The translations under genes and the position numbers were made by a program. Positions 42,000-50,465 of a stretch of 64,000 nucleotides of DNA are shown here, piece after piece. The notes below the pieces were generated by a model. The model saw nothing but the letters and a program-made list of their open reading frames with translations, ran no database searches and had not been told where the DNA came from. The stretch covers positions 434,001 through 498,000 of the forward strand of contig NZ_JAKGSI010000002.1 of assembly GCF_021568315.1 (NCBI RefSeq), in the 5' to 3' direction. The first letter of the stretch is position 1, and the number at the start of each line of letters is the position of its first letter. Source of the DNA: Corynebacterium uropygiale. Its GTDB lineage: Bacteria > Actinomycetota > Actinomycetes > Mycobacteriales > Mycobacteriaceae.

Positions 42000-44108
42000 T
42001 TGACCACCACCATTCCCGCTGCCACAGAAGCCTGGGAAGGTTTTACCCCCGGTGACTGGACAGATTCCATCAACGTCCGGGACTTCATCCAGAAGAACTA
42101 CACCCCCTATGAGGGAGATTCCTCCTTCCTCTCGCCCGCAACGGACAAGACCCTGCGGACCTGGGACTACCTGGAGAAGCACTACCTCTCGGAGGAGAGG
42201 AAGCGGCGCGTCTACGACGTCGACACCCACACTCCCGCGGACATCGACGCCTTCCCCGCCGGCTACATCAACGATGATGACGACATCATCGTCGGCCTCC
42301 AGACGGATACCCCGCTGAAGCGCGCCATGATGCCCTTCGGCGGCTGGCGCATGGTTGAGACGGCCATCAAGGAGGCGGGCAAGGAGGTCGACCCCGAGGT
42401 CAAGAAGATCTTCACCCGCTATCGCAAGACCCACAACGACGCGGTCTTCGACATTTACACCCCGCGCATCCGCGCAGCCCGGTCCTCCCACATCATCACC
42501 GGCCTGCCCGATGCCTACGGCCGCGGCCGCATCATCGGCGACTACCGTCGTGTCGCCCTCTACGGTATTGACAAGCTCATCGAGGAGAAGCAGGCCGCCA
42601 AGGATGCCGTGGCGGATAAGCCCTTCTCCGAGCACTGGGCTCGCTTCCGCGAGGAGCACGCCGAGCAGATCAAGGCCCTGAAGAAGCTCAAGGTGCTCGC
42701 CGAGTCCTATGGCTTCGACATCTCCGGCCCCGCCCGCACGGCCAAGGAAGCCGTGCAGTGGACCTACTTCGGTTACCTCGGCGCCGTGAAGAGCCAGGAC
42801 GGCGCGGCCATGTCCTTCGGCCGCCTCTCCCCCTTCTTCGACATCTACTTCGAGCGCGACCTCGCCCGCGGCCTCATCACCGAGCAGGACGCCCAGGAGA
42901 TCATCGACGCCCTGGTCATCAAGCTGCGCATCGTCCGCTTCCTGCGGACCATCGACTATGACCAGATCTTCTCCGGCGATCCCTACTGGGCCACCTGGTC
43001 CGACGCCGGCGTCTCCGAGGACGGCCGCACCCAGGTCACCAAGACCTCCTTCCGCCTCCTCCAGACCCTGCGCAACCTCGGCCCCGCCCCGGAGCCCAAC
43101 ATCACGATCTTCTGGGATCCCTCCCTTCCCGAGGGCTACAAGAAGTTCTGCGCGCAGATCTCCATCGAGACCTCCTCCGTCCAGTACGAGTCCGACCGCC
43201 AGATCCGCGAGCAGTGGGGCGACGACGCCGCCATCGCGTGCTGCGTCTCCCCGATGCGCGTCGGCAAGCAGATGCAGTTCTTCGGCGCCCGCGTCAATGC
43301 CGCGAAGGCCCTCCTCTACGCCATCAATGGTGGCCGCGACGAGGTCACCGGCAAGCAGGTCGTCGCCGAGCCGCACCAGCCCATCGAGGGCGACGGCCCG
43401 CTCGACTTCGACGAGGTTTGGCAGCGCTACGAGGAGATGCTGGACTGGGTCATCGGCACCTACGTCGAGGCCCTCAACATCATCCACTACTGCCACGACC
43501 GCTACGCCTACGAGGCCGTCGAAATGGCCCTCCACGATTCCGAGATCGTCCGCACCATGGGCTGCGGCATCGCGGGCCTGTCGATCGTGGCGGACTCCCT
43601 GTCGGCCATCAAGTACGCGAAGGTCTACCCGGTTCGTGACGAGACCGGCCTCGTCGTCGACTACCGCACCGAGGGTGACTTCCCGATCTACGGCAACGAC
43701 GACGACCGCGTCGACGACATCGCCGCCACCGTGGTCCACACGATCATGGACAAGATCAAGCAGATCCCCATGTACCGCGACGCCATCCCGACGCAGTCGG
43801 TCCTCACCATCACCTCGAACGTCGTCTACGGCAAGGCCACCGGCGCCTTCCCGTCCGGCCACGAGGCGGGGACCCCGTTCGCGCCGGGCGCCAACCCGGA
43901 GAACGGCGCCGACAACCACGGCATGGTCTCCTCCATGCTCTCCGTCGGCAAGCTGGACTACCACGATGCGCTCGACGGCATCTCGCTGACGAACACGATC
44001 ACCCCGTCCGGCCTGGGCCGCGACAAGGAGGAGCAGGTCGCCAACCTCGTTGGTGTCCTCGACGCGGGCTTCATCATGAACGAGCCCGGGACCTGCTGCG
44101 GTCGCTAA
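42000..44108 (+). CDS. pflB: Pyruvate formate-lyase, catalytic subunit lacking glycyl-radical domain
   Basis: PFL splits pyruvate with CoA into acetyl-CoA and formate under anaerobic conditions. This 702-residue protein aligns with E. coli PflB (760 residues) from the N-terminus (PGDWTDSINVRDFIQKNYTP) through the adjacent catalytic cysteines Cys414-Cys415 in AIACCVSPMRVGKQMQFFG to ANLVGVLDAGF. It then ends in a new tail, NEPGTCCGR, before the RVSGYAV glycyl-radical loop, which the next gene encodes. TTG 42000 was chosen because AAAGG (41988-41992) lies seven bases upstream; GTG 41985 is an alternative. The split is not a simple frameshift: an intergenic gap with a fresh ribosome site separates the genes. 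Confidence 0.93.
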   Translation: MTTTIPAATEAWEGFTPGDWTDSINVRDFIQKNYTPYEGDSSFLSPATDKTLRTWDYLEKHYLSEERKRRVYDVDTHTPADIDAFPAGYINDDDDIIVGLQTDTPLKRAMMPFGGWRMVETAIKEAGKEVDPEVKKIFTRYRKTHNDAVFDIYTPRIRAARSSHIITGLPDAYGRGRIIGDYRRVALYGIDKLIEEKQAAKDAVADKPFSEHWARFREEHAEQIKALKKLKVLAESYGFDISGPARTAKEAVQWTYFGYLGAVKSQDGAAMSFGRLSPFFDIYFERDLARGLITEQDAQEIIDALVIKLRIVRFLRTIDYDQIFSGDPYWATWSDAGVSEDGRTQVTKTSFRLLQTLRNLGPAPEPNITIFWDPSLPEGYKKFCAQISIETSSVQYESDRQIREQWGDDAAIACCVSPMRVGKQMQFFGARVNAAKALLYAINGGRDEVTGKQVVAEPHQPIEGDGPLDFDEVWQRYEEMLDWVIGTYVEALNIIHYCHDRYAYEAVEMALHDSEIVRTMGCGIAGLSIVADSLSAIKYAKVYPVRDETGLVVDYRTEGDFPIYGNDDDRVDDIAATVVHTIMDKIKQIPMYRDAIPTQSVLTITSNVVYGKATGAFPSGHEAGTPFAPGANPENGADNHGMVSSMLSVGKLDYHDALDGISLTNTITPSGLGRDKEEQVANLVGVLDAGFIMNEPGTCCGR

Positions 44109-44141
44109 ACCATCCCACTCACTCACTGCAAAGGAGACATC

Positions 44142-44393
44142 ATGAGCACCAAGACTTTCGACGAGCGCCTCGCTGACATGAAGGCCAACCGCAGCGCCCA
44201 CAACATGGACGCTGGCCTCTACCACGCCAACATCAACGTCCTCGACCGCTCCACCCTCGAGGACGCCATGGAGCACCCGGAGAACTACCCGAACCTCACG
44301 GTTCGCGTGTCCGGCTACGCGGTGAACTTCGTGAAGCTCACCAAGGAGCAGCAGCGCGACGTCATCTCCCGTACGTTCCACCACGGGGCCTAA
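44142..44393 (+). CDS. Stand-alone glycyl-radical subunit of pyruvate formate-lyase (GrcA/YfiD-like)
   Basis: An 83-residue protein homologous to the PflB C-terminus. [20 protein letters not shown] and [19 protein letters not shown] match the canonical radical loop; Gly58 is the expected radical site (Gly734 in E. coli PflB). Residues 1-25 have no PflB counterpart and are charged and helical. Residues 27-83 plus the 702-residue large protein total 759, almost exactly one canonical PFL. AAAGGAG lies before ATG 44142. E. coli GrcA (YfiD) is a spare part for damaged PflB, but here the large protein has no radical domain of its own, so this subunit should be obligatory. Confidence 0.9.
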   Translation: MSTKTFDERLADMKANRSAHNMDAGLYHANINVLDRSTLEDAMEHPENYPNLTVRVSGYAVNFVKLTKEQQRDVISRTFHHGA

Positions 44394-44410
44394 ACCCTGA
44401 CGTCACTGTT

Positions 44411-44447
44411 CGAGCCCACCGTCAGCCATCGGGCGTCGGCGGGCTCG
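44411..44447 (+). promoter_or_regulatory. Intercistronic hairpin before pflA
   Basis: CGAGCCCACC (44411-44420) and GGCGGGCTCG (44438-44447) form a 10-bp stem with one mismatch and a 17-base loop. No T-run follows. It may act as an attenuator or an RNA-stability element that lowers activase expression relative to the enzyme subunits. Confidence 0.5.
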
Positions 44448-44484
44448 ACCCACATTCACCCACGAGAAGAAGGAAGGCTCGACG

Positions 44485-45351
44485 ATGGCCTCGGACGGTA
44501 TTAGCGGTGTCGTCACCCTCGACCCGGAGCTCGGCGACCGGGTGCGCGGCGTGGCCCAGGGAATTGGCAGCGGAGACCTGGACCTCAATCGCTCGGAGAT
44601 GCTCGAAGCCCGACGCCAGGGCGACATCGCCCTCGTGCACTCCTGGGAGATGGTCACCGCCGTCGACGGCCCCGGCACGCGGATGACGCTCTTCCTCTCC
44701 GGCTGCCCGCTGCGCTGCCAGTACTGCCACAACCCCGACACGATGGAGATGAAGACCGGCACCCTCGAACGGCGCGAGGATGTCCTCGCGAAGATCGTGC
44801 GGTACAAGCGAATCTTCGCCGTGTCGGGAGGCGGTCTCACCATCTCCGGCGGGGAGCCGCTCTTCCAGATCGAATTCACCCGCAAGCTGCTCGCCGAGGT
44901 CCACGCGGCCGGGATTCACACGGCCATCGACACGAGTGGTTTCCTGGGTACCCGCCTGCGCGACGAGGACCTGGAGAACATCGACCTCGTCCTCCTCGAC
45001 GTCAAGTCGGGCATCCCCGAGACCTACAAGCGGGTCACCGGGCGCGAGCTGCAGCCCACCATCGACTTTGGCGACCGTCTCGCGGCCATCGGCAAGCCCG
45101 TGTGGGTGCGCTTCGTGCTCGTCCCCGGGCTCACGGATGATCCCGAGAACATCAACGCTGTGGCGGACATCGTCGAGCGGTGGAAGGACAACGTCGCCCG
45201 CGTGGAGGTCCTCCCCTTCCACAACATGGCGGCGGACAAGTGGCATGAACTCGGTTTGCGCTACACGCTCGAGGGCGTCGAGCCCCCGTCCGCGGAAAAG
45301 ACCGAGGCCACCCGGGAGGTCTTCCGCTCCCGCGGAATCACCACCTATTAG
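44485..45351 (+). CDS. pflA: Pyruvate formate-lyase activating enzyme (radical SAM)
   Basis: PflA uses S-adenosylmethionine and a 4Fe-4S cluster to make the glycyl radical. The 288-residue protein has the activase-type motif CPLRCQYCHNPDT (CxxxCxxC), preceded by TAVDGPGTRMTLFLSGC, and TISGGEPLFQ. E. coli PflA is about 246 residues; the extra length is an N-terminal extension of about 45 residues ahead of the conserved VHSWEMVTAVDGPG. This might relate to recognising a separate radical subunit, which is inference only. GAAGGAAGG lies before ATG 44485. It is the third gene of the pfl operon. Confidence 0.94.
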   Translation: MASDGISGVVTLDPELGDRVRGVAQGIGSGDLDLNRSEMLEARRQGDIALVHSWEMVTAVDGPGTRMTLFLSGCPLRCQYCHNPDTMEMKTGTLERREDVLAKIVRYKRIFAVSGGGLTISGGEPLFQIEFTRKLLAEVHAAGIHTAIDTSGFLGTRLRDEDLENIDLVLLDVKSGIPETYKRVTGRELQPTIDFGDRLAAIGKPVWVRFVLVPGLTDDPENINAVADIVERWKDNVARVEVLPFHNMAADKWHELGLRYTLEGVEPPSAEKTEATREVFRSRGITTY

Positions 45352-45373
45352 CTCTTTTCTCGACGCCCGGACC

Positions 45374-45401
45374 GCCCCCGCGTGATTCGCTCCGCGGGGG
45401 C
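45374..45401. terminator. Hairpin between convergent pflA and methyltransferase genes
   Basis: GCCCCCGCG (45374-45382) and CGCGGGGGC (45393-45401) form a perfect 9-bp GC stem with a 10-base loop. There is no strong T-run on either side, so termination efficiency is uncertain. Confidence 0.55.
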
Positions 45402-45422
45402 GTCACTGTCCCTATGGTCTCC

Positions 45423-46007
45423 CTAGTCCCCGCGCAACACCGCGACGAGGAAGGGCGAGTCCGCCGTGAAGGGGCGCAGATCCCAGCTGCTGAAGAGGAT
45501 GTCCTCGCGGAACCCCGCCGCCTGGGCATCGCGGAGGAAGTCATCGAAGGGCCAGCCCCGGCCGGCGCCGTAGCCGATGACGCAGCGCCCGCCGTCGGCG
45601 AGCACCTCCCGCAGTGAGCGGAGCATCGCGCCGCGCGCGGCGGGATCGATGAAGCCCACCACGTTTCCTGCCAGCACGATGATGTCATAGGGGCCCTCCG
45701 GCTGAGGCTCGGTCTCCAGGTCCACGCGCGCCCAGGTGACGTCGGGGAAGTCGTGGCGGGCGTGCTCGAGGAGGACGTCGTCGACATCCGTTCCGGTGAC
45801 CCGGTGCCCCCGGGCGGCGAGGTAGCCTCCCACCCGGCCGGTGCCGCAGCCGGCGTCGAGGATCCTCGCTCCCCGCGGGGCCATCGCGTCGATCATGCGG
45901 GCCTCGCCGTCGATGTCTGTGCCCTCCGCCTGAAAACGGCGCCACCGGGCGGCGTACTGCACGGAGTGCTGGGGATTCTTCTCGACAATCTCTTTCCAGG
46001 TTGGCAT
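45423..46007 (-). CDS. Class I SAM-dependent methyltransferase
   Basis: A 194-residue Rossmann methyltransferase. Motif I is ILDAGCGTGRVGGYLAARGH, the acidic residue follows in TGTDVDD, and motif IV-like DIIVLAGNVVGF is present. The N-terminal PTWKEIVEKNPQHSVQYAAR resembles small-molecule methyltransferases of actinobacteria. ATG 46007 is preferred because TAAGAT (46020-46015) lies seven bases upstream, the leaderless arrangement. The substrate cannot be predicted. It converges with pflA. Confidence 0.82.
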   Translation of the reverse strand: MPTWKEIVEKNPQHSVQYAARWRRFQAEGTDIDGEARMIDAMAPRGARILDAGCGTGRVGGYLAARGHRVTGTDVDDVLLEHARHDFPDVTWARVDLETEPQPEGPYDIIVLAGNVVGFIDPAARGAMLRSLREVLADGGRCVIGYGAGRGWPFDDFLRDAQAAGFREDILFSSWDLRPFTADSPFLVAVLRGD

Positions 46008-46106
46008 ACCGCCCATCTTATGGATTCCCGATATATATTTGTGAAGGCTGCAGCGCACCAGCACTCCGCTCAGCCTTCATCTGACACTTCGCTGAAGGAG
46101 GACATC

Positions 46107-47201
46107 ATGGTGACGGGAAAGCTTCCACTTCCTTTTGGATCCCCGCGGCGAAGTGCGCAGCCAGCCCCGCCGCCCGTCGAGCAGACCGTGGAAAAAGCCA
46201 TCGAGCACTGCCGCGTCTACCACAACGGGCACAGCCTCCCCGGCCAGTACAGCTATGGTGCGGCGATCGGCCAGGTGCAGCGCATCGAGGAGCAGGAAGG
46301 GCCCGGCACGAGCTTCGTGTGGCTCGCCCTTCAGGAGCCGACGGCCGAGCAGATGAAGGTCGTGGCGGAGCACTTCTCCGTCCACGAACTCATCGTGGAG
46401 GACGCTGTTGAGGCCCACCAGCGGCCCAAGGTCGAGCGCTATGGGGACCAGCTCTTCATCGTCGTGCGCTCGGTCAACTTCCAGGACCACGACTATGTCA
46501 CCGACGGCCGCCAGATCATCTCCACCGGCGAGGTGCAGATGCTCATCGGGCGGAACTTCATCATCACCATCCGGCACCGCTCCCAGGGCGGGAGCCTCGC
46601 GCGGCGGCTCGACGAGGATCCGGAGCTCTGCGCCCGCGGTCCGGCGGCGCTCGCGTGGGCCGTCGCGGACACGCATGTGGAACGCTACGGGTGGATTGCG
46701 GATCAGCTGGGCGTCGAGGTCGACGCCCTCGAGGAAGAGGTCTTTACCCCGAACTCGCGCTTCAACATTGAGCAGATTTACACCTACAAGCGTGAGATCC
46801 TGGAGATGCGCCACGCTATCGCGCCGCTCGCCCCCGCCCTGCGGCAGCTCTCCGAGGGGAACAAGGACCTCATGGGGAAGAAGATTCGCTCCTACTTCCG
46901 CGACGCCCTCGATAACCACCTCATCGCCACCGACCAGATCGCCAGCTACGACGAGCGGCTCACCTCCCTCATCGACGCCGGCGTGGCCAAGGTGACCATG
47001 CAGCAGAATAAGGACATGAGGACGATCTCCGCGCTCGTCGGTATGGCGGCCGTGCCCACCCTCGTGGCCGGTATCTATGGCATGAACTTCGATTACATGC
47101 CGGAGCTCCACCACCCCCTCGCCTATCCGGCGGTGCTCATCGCCATGGTCCTCATCGTGGCGCTTATGGCCTGGTGGTTCAAGAAGAACGAGTGGCTCTA
47201 A
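46107..47201 (+). CDS. corA: CorA family magnesium/cobalt transporter
   Basis: CorA channels form pentamers for Mg2+ uptake. The 364-residue protein has a soluble N-terminal funnel domain (LQEPTAEQMKVVAEHFSVHE), the long stalk helix region, and two C-terminal membrane helices. The signature GMN is in VAGIYGMNFDYMPEL, and the protein ends in the usual basic tail (FKKNEWL). AAGGAGG lies five bases before ATG 46107. Its last four bases overlap the stop of the convergent thioesterase gene. Confidence 0.93.
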   Translation: MVTGKLPLPFGSPRRSAQPAPPPVEQTVEKAIEHCRVYHNGHSLPGQYSYGAAIGQVQRIEEQEGPGTSFVWLALQEPTAEQMKVVAEHFSVHELIVEDAVEAHQRPKVERYGDQLFIVVRSVNFQDHDYVTDGRQIISTGEVQMLIGRNFIITIRHRSQGGSLARRLDEDPELCARGPAALAWAVADTHVERYGWIADQLGVEVDALEEEVFTPNSRFNIEQIYTYKREILEMRHAIAPLAPALRQLSEGNKDLMGKKIRSYFRDALDNHLIATDQIASYDERLTSLIDAGVAKVTMQQNKDMRTISALVGMAAVPTLVAGIYGMNFDYMPELHHPLAYPAVLIAMVLIVALMAWWFKKNEWL

Positions 47202-47644
47202 GCCACCGGGCGCAGCACCATCGTGCGCAGGTTGGTGCGCGCCACCGCCCGCCCCTCGTGGAGCATCGTGATGAGGAAGAGCTGAGTGCGCCCGCCCAGC
47301 TGGATGGGCTCGCAGCGGGCGGTCAGTACGCCCGTCTTCATCGGCGCAATGAAGTCCGTCGAGTTATTGATCCCCACGACGACGCGCCCCGGGGCCGCAA
47401 GCAACCCGGCAACGGAGCCCACGGTCTCCGCGATCGCGCAATACACTCCCCCGTGGACGACGCCGTCCGGCTGAAGATGGCGGCTGGTCACCTTCATCTC
47501 CGCCTCCACGTACTCGGCGCTGAGCGAGGTGAAGCGGAGCCCGAGCTCCGCACTGAAACCGCTGCACAGACGATTGAATTCCGCAACCTGCTCCGGCGTG
47601 GCAGTGCCGCGCCCGATCGTGGCGCACAGTCCCTGGATTGTCAT
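47198..47644 (-). CDS. PaaI-type hotdog thioesterase
   Basis: A 148-residue hotdog-fold acyl-CoA thioesterase. The PaaI-like segment LQPDGVVHGGVYCAIAETVG contains the HGG motif and the catalytic acidic residue region, and VVGINNSTDFIAPMKTG is typical. Its place beside gnd is conserved in corynebacteria as far as I recall. TAGAAT lies eight bases before ATG 47644, a leaderless candidate divergent from the gnd promoter. The acyl substrate is unknown. Confidence 0.88.
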   Translation of the reverse strand: MTIQGLCATIGRGTATPEQVAEFNRLCSGFSAELGLRFTSLSAEYVEAEMKVTSRHLQPDGVVHGGVYCAIAETVGSVAGLLAAPGRVVVGINNSTDFIAPMKTGVLTARCEPIQLGGRTQLFLITMLHEGRAVARTNLRTMVLRPVA

Positions 47645-47705
47645 GGTGAGCCATTCTACGTTAGGTCACACGATTACCCGACATCGGAGAGTATGATGTC
47701 CAACC

Positions 47706-49163
47706 ATGAGCAACGAGCAGAATCTCGCCCAGATTGGCGTCGTCGGACTTGCAGTCATGGGGTCGAACCTGGCCCGGAACTTTGCCCATAAGGGACACAC
47801 CGTCGCGGTGTACAACCGCAGCACCTCGAAGACGGATGCTCTCATCGAGGGCCACGGCTCGGAGGGGAACTTCATCCCCTCCACGACGATTGATGATTTC
47901 GTTCGCTCCCTCGAGCGGCCGCGCCGCGCGATCATCATGGTCCAGGCCGGCAAGGCCACCGACGCCGTCATCAACCAGCTGGCGGATGCGATGGAGCCCG
48001 GGGACATCATTATCGACGGCGGCAATGCGCTCTACACCGACACGATCCGTCGGGAAAAGGAGATTGCTGCCCGGGGCCTGCACTTTGTGGGCGCGGGCAT
48101 CTCCGGTGGCGAGGAGGGCGCTCTCCACGGACCGGCCATCATGCCCGGCGGACCCGCGGAGTCCTATGAGGCGCTAGGCCCACTGCTGGAATCCATCGCG
48201 GCGAAGGTGGACGGCACCCCGTGCGTGACGCACATCGGCCCGGATGGCGCCGGGCACTTCGTCAAGATGGTGCACAACGGCATCGAGTACGCGGACATGC
48301 AGGTCATCGGCGAGGCCTATCACCTGCTCCGCTATGCGGCGGGCATGGAGCCCGCCGAGATCGCCGACGTCTTCCGCGAGTGGAACTCCGGGGACCTCGA
48401 CTCCTACCTTGTGGACATCACCGCCGAGGTGCTCTCCCAGACCGACGCCGAGACCGGCCGCCCTCTCGTGGACGTCATCGTCGACGCCGCCGGGCAGAAG
48501 GGCACCGGCCGGTGGACCGTGAAGGCGGCGCTTGACCTCGGCATCGCCACCACCGGCATCGGCGAGGCCGTCTTCGCCCGTGCGCTCTCCGGGGCCTCGA
48601 CGCAGCGCGCGGCCACCGCGGGCTCCCTTCCCTCCGGCAGCCTCGACACCTTCGAGGACCTCGGCACAGACCGCGAGACCTTCATCGAGGACGTGCGCCG
48701 CGCTCTCTACGCCTCCAAGCTCGTCGCCTACTCCCAGGGCTTCGATGAGATCAAGGCCGGCTCCGCCGAGCATGAGTGGAACGTCGATCCCCGGGACCTC
48801 GCCACGATCTGGCGCGGCGGCTGCATCATCCGGGCCCAGTTCCTCAACCGGATCCGCGAAGCCTACGACGCCAACCCTGAGCTGGAATCGCTCCTTCTCG
48901 ACCCCTACTTCAAGGGCGAGATGGAGGACCTCGTCGATTCCTGGCGCCGCGTCGTGGTCGCCGCGACCCGCCTGGGCCTCCCGGTGCCGGTCTTTGCCAG
49001 CTCCCTCTCCTACTACGACGCCCTGCGCGCCGAGCGCCTGCCCGCCGCCCTCATCCAGGGCCAGCGCGACTTCTTCGGCGCCCACACGTATCAGCGCGTT
49101 GACAAGGAGGGCCGCTTCCACACGCTGTGGTCGGCGGACCGCTCCGAGATCGCGATTTCCTAG
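47706..49163 (+). CDS. gnd: 6-phosphogluconate dehydrogenase, decarboxylating
   Basis: Gnd oxidatively decarboxylates 6-phosphogluconate to ribulose 5-phosphate, a main NADPH source in the pentose phosphate pathway. The 485-residue protein has the N-terminal NADP motif IGVVGLAVMGSNLARN, the signature HFVGAGISGGEEGALHGPAI, and YADMQVIGEAYHLLR. TATGAT at 47692-47697 is eight bases before ATG 47706, so the mRNA is likely leaderless. It shares a 61-bp divergent promoter region with the thioesterase gene. Confidence 0.96.
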   Translation: MSNEQNLAQIGVVGLAVMGSNLARNFAHKGHTVAVYNRSTSKTDALIEGHGSEGNFIPSTTIDDFVRSLERPRRAIIMVQAGKATDAVINQLADAMEPGDIIIDGGNALYTDTIRREKEIAARGLHFVGAGISGGEEGALHGPAIMPGGPAESYEALGPLLESIAAKVDGTPCVTHIGPDGAGHFVKMVHNGIEYADMQVIGEAYHLLRYAAGMEPAEIADVFREWNSGDLDSYLVDITAEVLSQTDAETGRPLVDVIVDAAGQKGTGRWTVKAALDLGIATTGIGEAVFARALSGASTQRAATAGSLPSGSLDTFEDLGTDRETFIEDVRRALYASKLVAYSQGFDEIKAGSAEHEWNVDPRDLATIWRGGCIIRAQFLNRIREAYDANPELESLLLDPYFKGEMEDLVDSWRRVVVAATRLGLPVPVFASSLSYYDALRAERLPAALIQGQRDFFGAHTYQRVDKEGRFHTLWSADRSEIAIS

Positions 49164-49178
49164 GAGTACCTCTCGCCC

Positions 49179-50456
49179 GTGCCCAGCTTCCAGGACCTCG
49201 GCCTGCCGGTGCCGCTCTGCCAGAGCCTCCGCTCGGCAGGCCTCAGCGAGCCCTTCCCCATCCAGACGGCGTGCATCCCCGATATTCTCGACGGCCACTG
49301 CGTCCTCGGCCAGGCCCCGACCGGCTCCGGCAAAACCTTCGCCTTTGGGCTGCCGCTGCTGGCGAGGCTGAGCGGCGCCCCCTCCCGGCCCGGTCACCCG
49401 CGGGGCCTGGTACTGGCACCGACGCGGGAGCTCGCCCTCCAGATTGCCGAGCGGCTTGATCCCCTCGCGGCGAGCCTCGGGCTTCGCTGCCTCTGTGTTG
49501 TCGGGGGCGTGGCCGTATCCCGGCACCGGCGCTCCTTCGCCGCCCCCGTGGACGTGCTTATTGCTACCCCCGGCCGGACGCTGGATCTTCAGCGCCAGGG
49601 CATTCTCGCGCTGGATGCCGTCGAGATCTCTGTCCTCGATGAGGCCGATCTCCTCGTGGACCACGGTTTTCTCCGACACGTGAGAAAAATCCTCCGGGCA
49701 ACACCCCACTCGGCCCAGCGCATTCTCTTTTCCGCCACCCTTGACGGTGAGATCGCGGGCCTCGTCGAGGAGTTCCTCCCCGAGCACCACCGCCACGACG
49801 CCCCCGTCCAGGTCACCGACGTTCCCGCGATGACGCACTATGCCCTGGAGGTGGAAAGCCCCGAGGAGCGGGACCGCACCCTCCGCGCCATTGCGGGGCG
49901 CCGGGGGCGCACGCTCATCTTCCTGCCCACCCGGGCGCGCGTCCGGCGGCTCGTCGAGGATCTCCACGCCCACGGCATCACCGCCATCGCCTATGAGGGC
50001 TCGCAGACGTATCGACAGCGCACTGAGGCCCTCGACGCGCTGCGCTCCGGACGCTCATCCGTGCTGGTCACCACGGATATTTCTGCGCGTGGGCTCGATG
50101 TTCCCGACGTCTCGCTCGTCGTCCACGCGGGCCCGCCGCGAGATCCGAAGGCCTATGTCCACCGGGCCGGGCGGACGGCCCGGGCGGGGGCCAGTGGCAC
50201 AGTCGTCACGCTCATTCTGCCCGGGGAGAAGAAGCACGCGAAGGAGATCCTCCGCGAGGCAGGCGTGCGGGTGCAGTGGAGGGTCATCACGCATCGCTCC
50301 ACGGAGTTGATTACAATCACCGGCGCACGTCCTTCTCGTCCTTCGCGTCCCTCCCGGACGCGGGAACCTCAGCGGCGTGCGCATCGTTGTACGCATAAGA
50401 GACGCTCGACCGGCGGGCGTCCACGAACAGGGAAAGATGGTCACACGGCTCGGTAG
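49179..50456 (+). CDS. DEAD-box RNA helicase
   Basis: A 425-residue DEAD-box helicase of the RhlE/DeaD type. In order: Q-motif region FPIQTACIPDIL, motif I APTGSGKT, Ia APTRELALQ, motif II LDEADLL, motif III FSATLD, motif V TDISARGLDVPDV and motif VI HRAGRTAR. The C-terminal tail (about 50 residues) is rich in Arg, Ser and Pro and probably binds RNA. GTG 49179 has TAGGAG 12 bases upstream, overlapping the gnd stop, so co-transcription with gnd is possible. Confidence 0.92.
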   Translation: MPSFQDLGLPVPLCQSLRSAGLSEPFPIQTACIPDILDGHCVLGQAPTGSGKTFAFGLPLLARLSGAPSRPGHPRGLVLAPTRELALQIAERLDPLAASLGLRCLCVVGGVAVSRHRRSFAAPVDVLIATPGRTLDLQRQGILALDAVEISVLDEADLLVDHGFLRHVRKILRATPHSAQRILFSATLDGEIAGLVEEFLPEHHRHDAPVQVTDVPAMTHYALEVESPEERDRTLRAIAGRRGRTLIFLPTRARVRRLVEDLHAHGITAIAYEGSQTYRQRTEALDALRSGRSSVLVTTDISARGLDVPDVSLVVHAGPPRDPKAYVHRAGRTARAGASGTVVTLILPGEKKHAKEILREAGVRVQWRVITHRSTELITITGARPSRPSRPSRTREPQRRAHRCTHKRRSTGGRPRTGKDGHTAR

Positions 50457-50465
50457 CCGCCTTCA

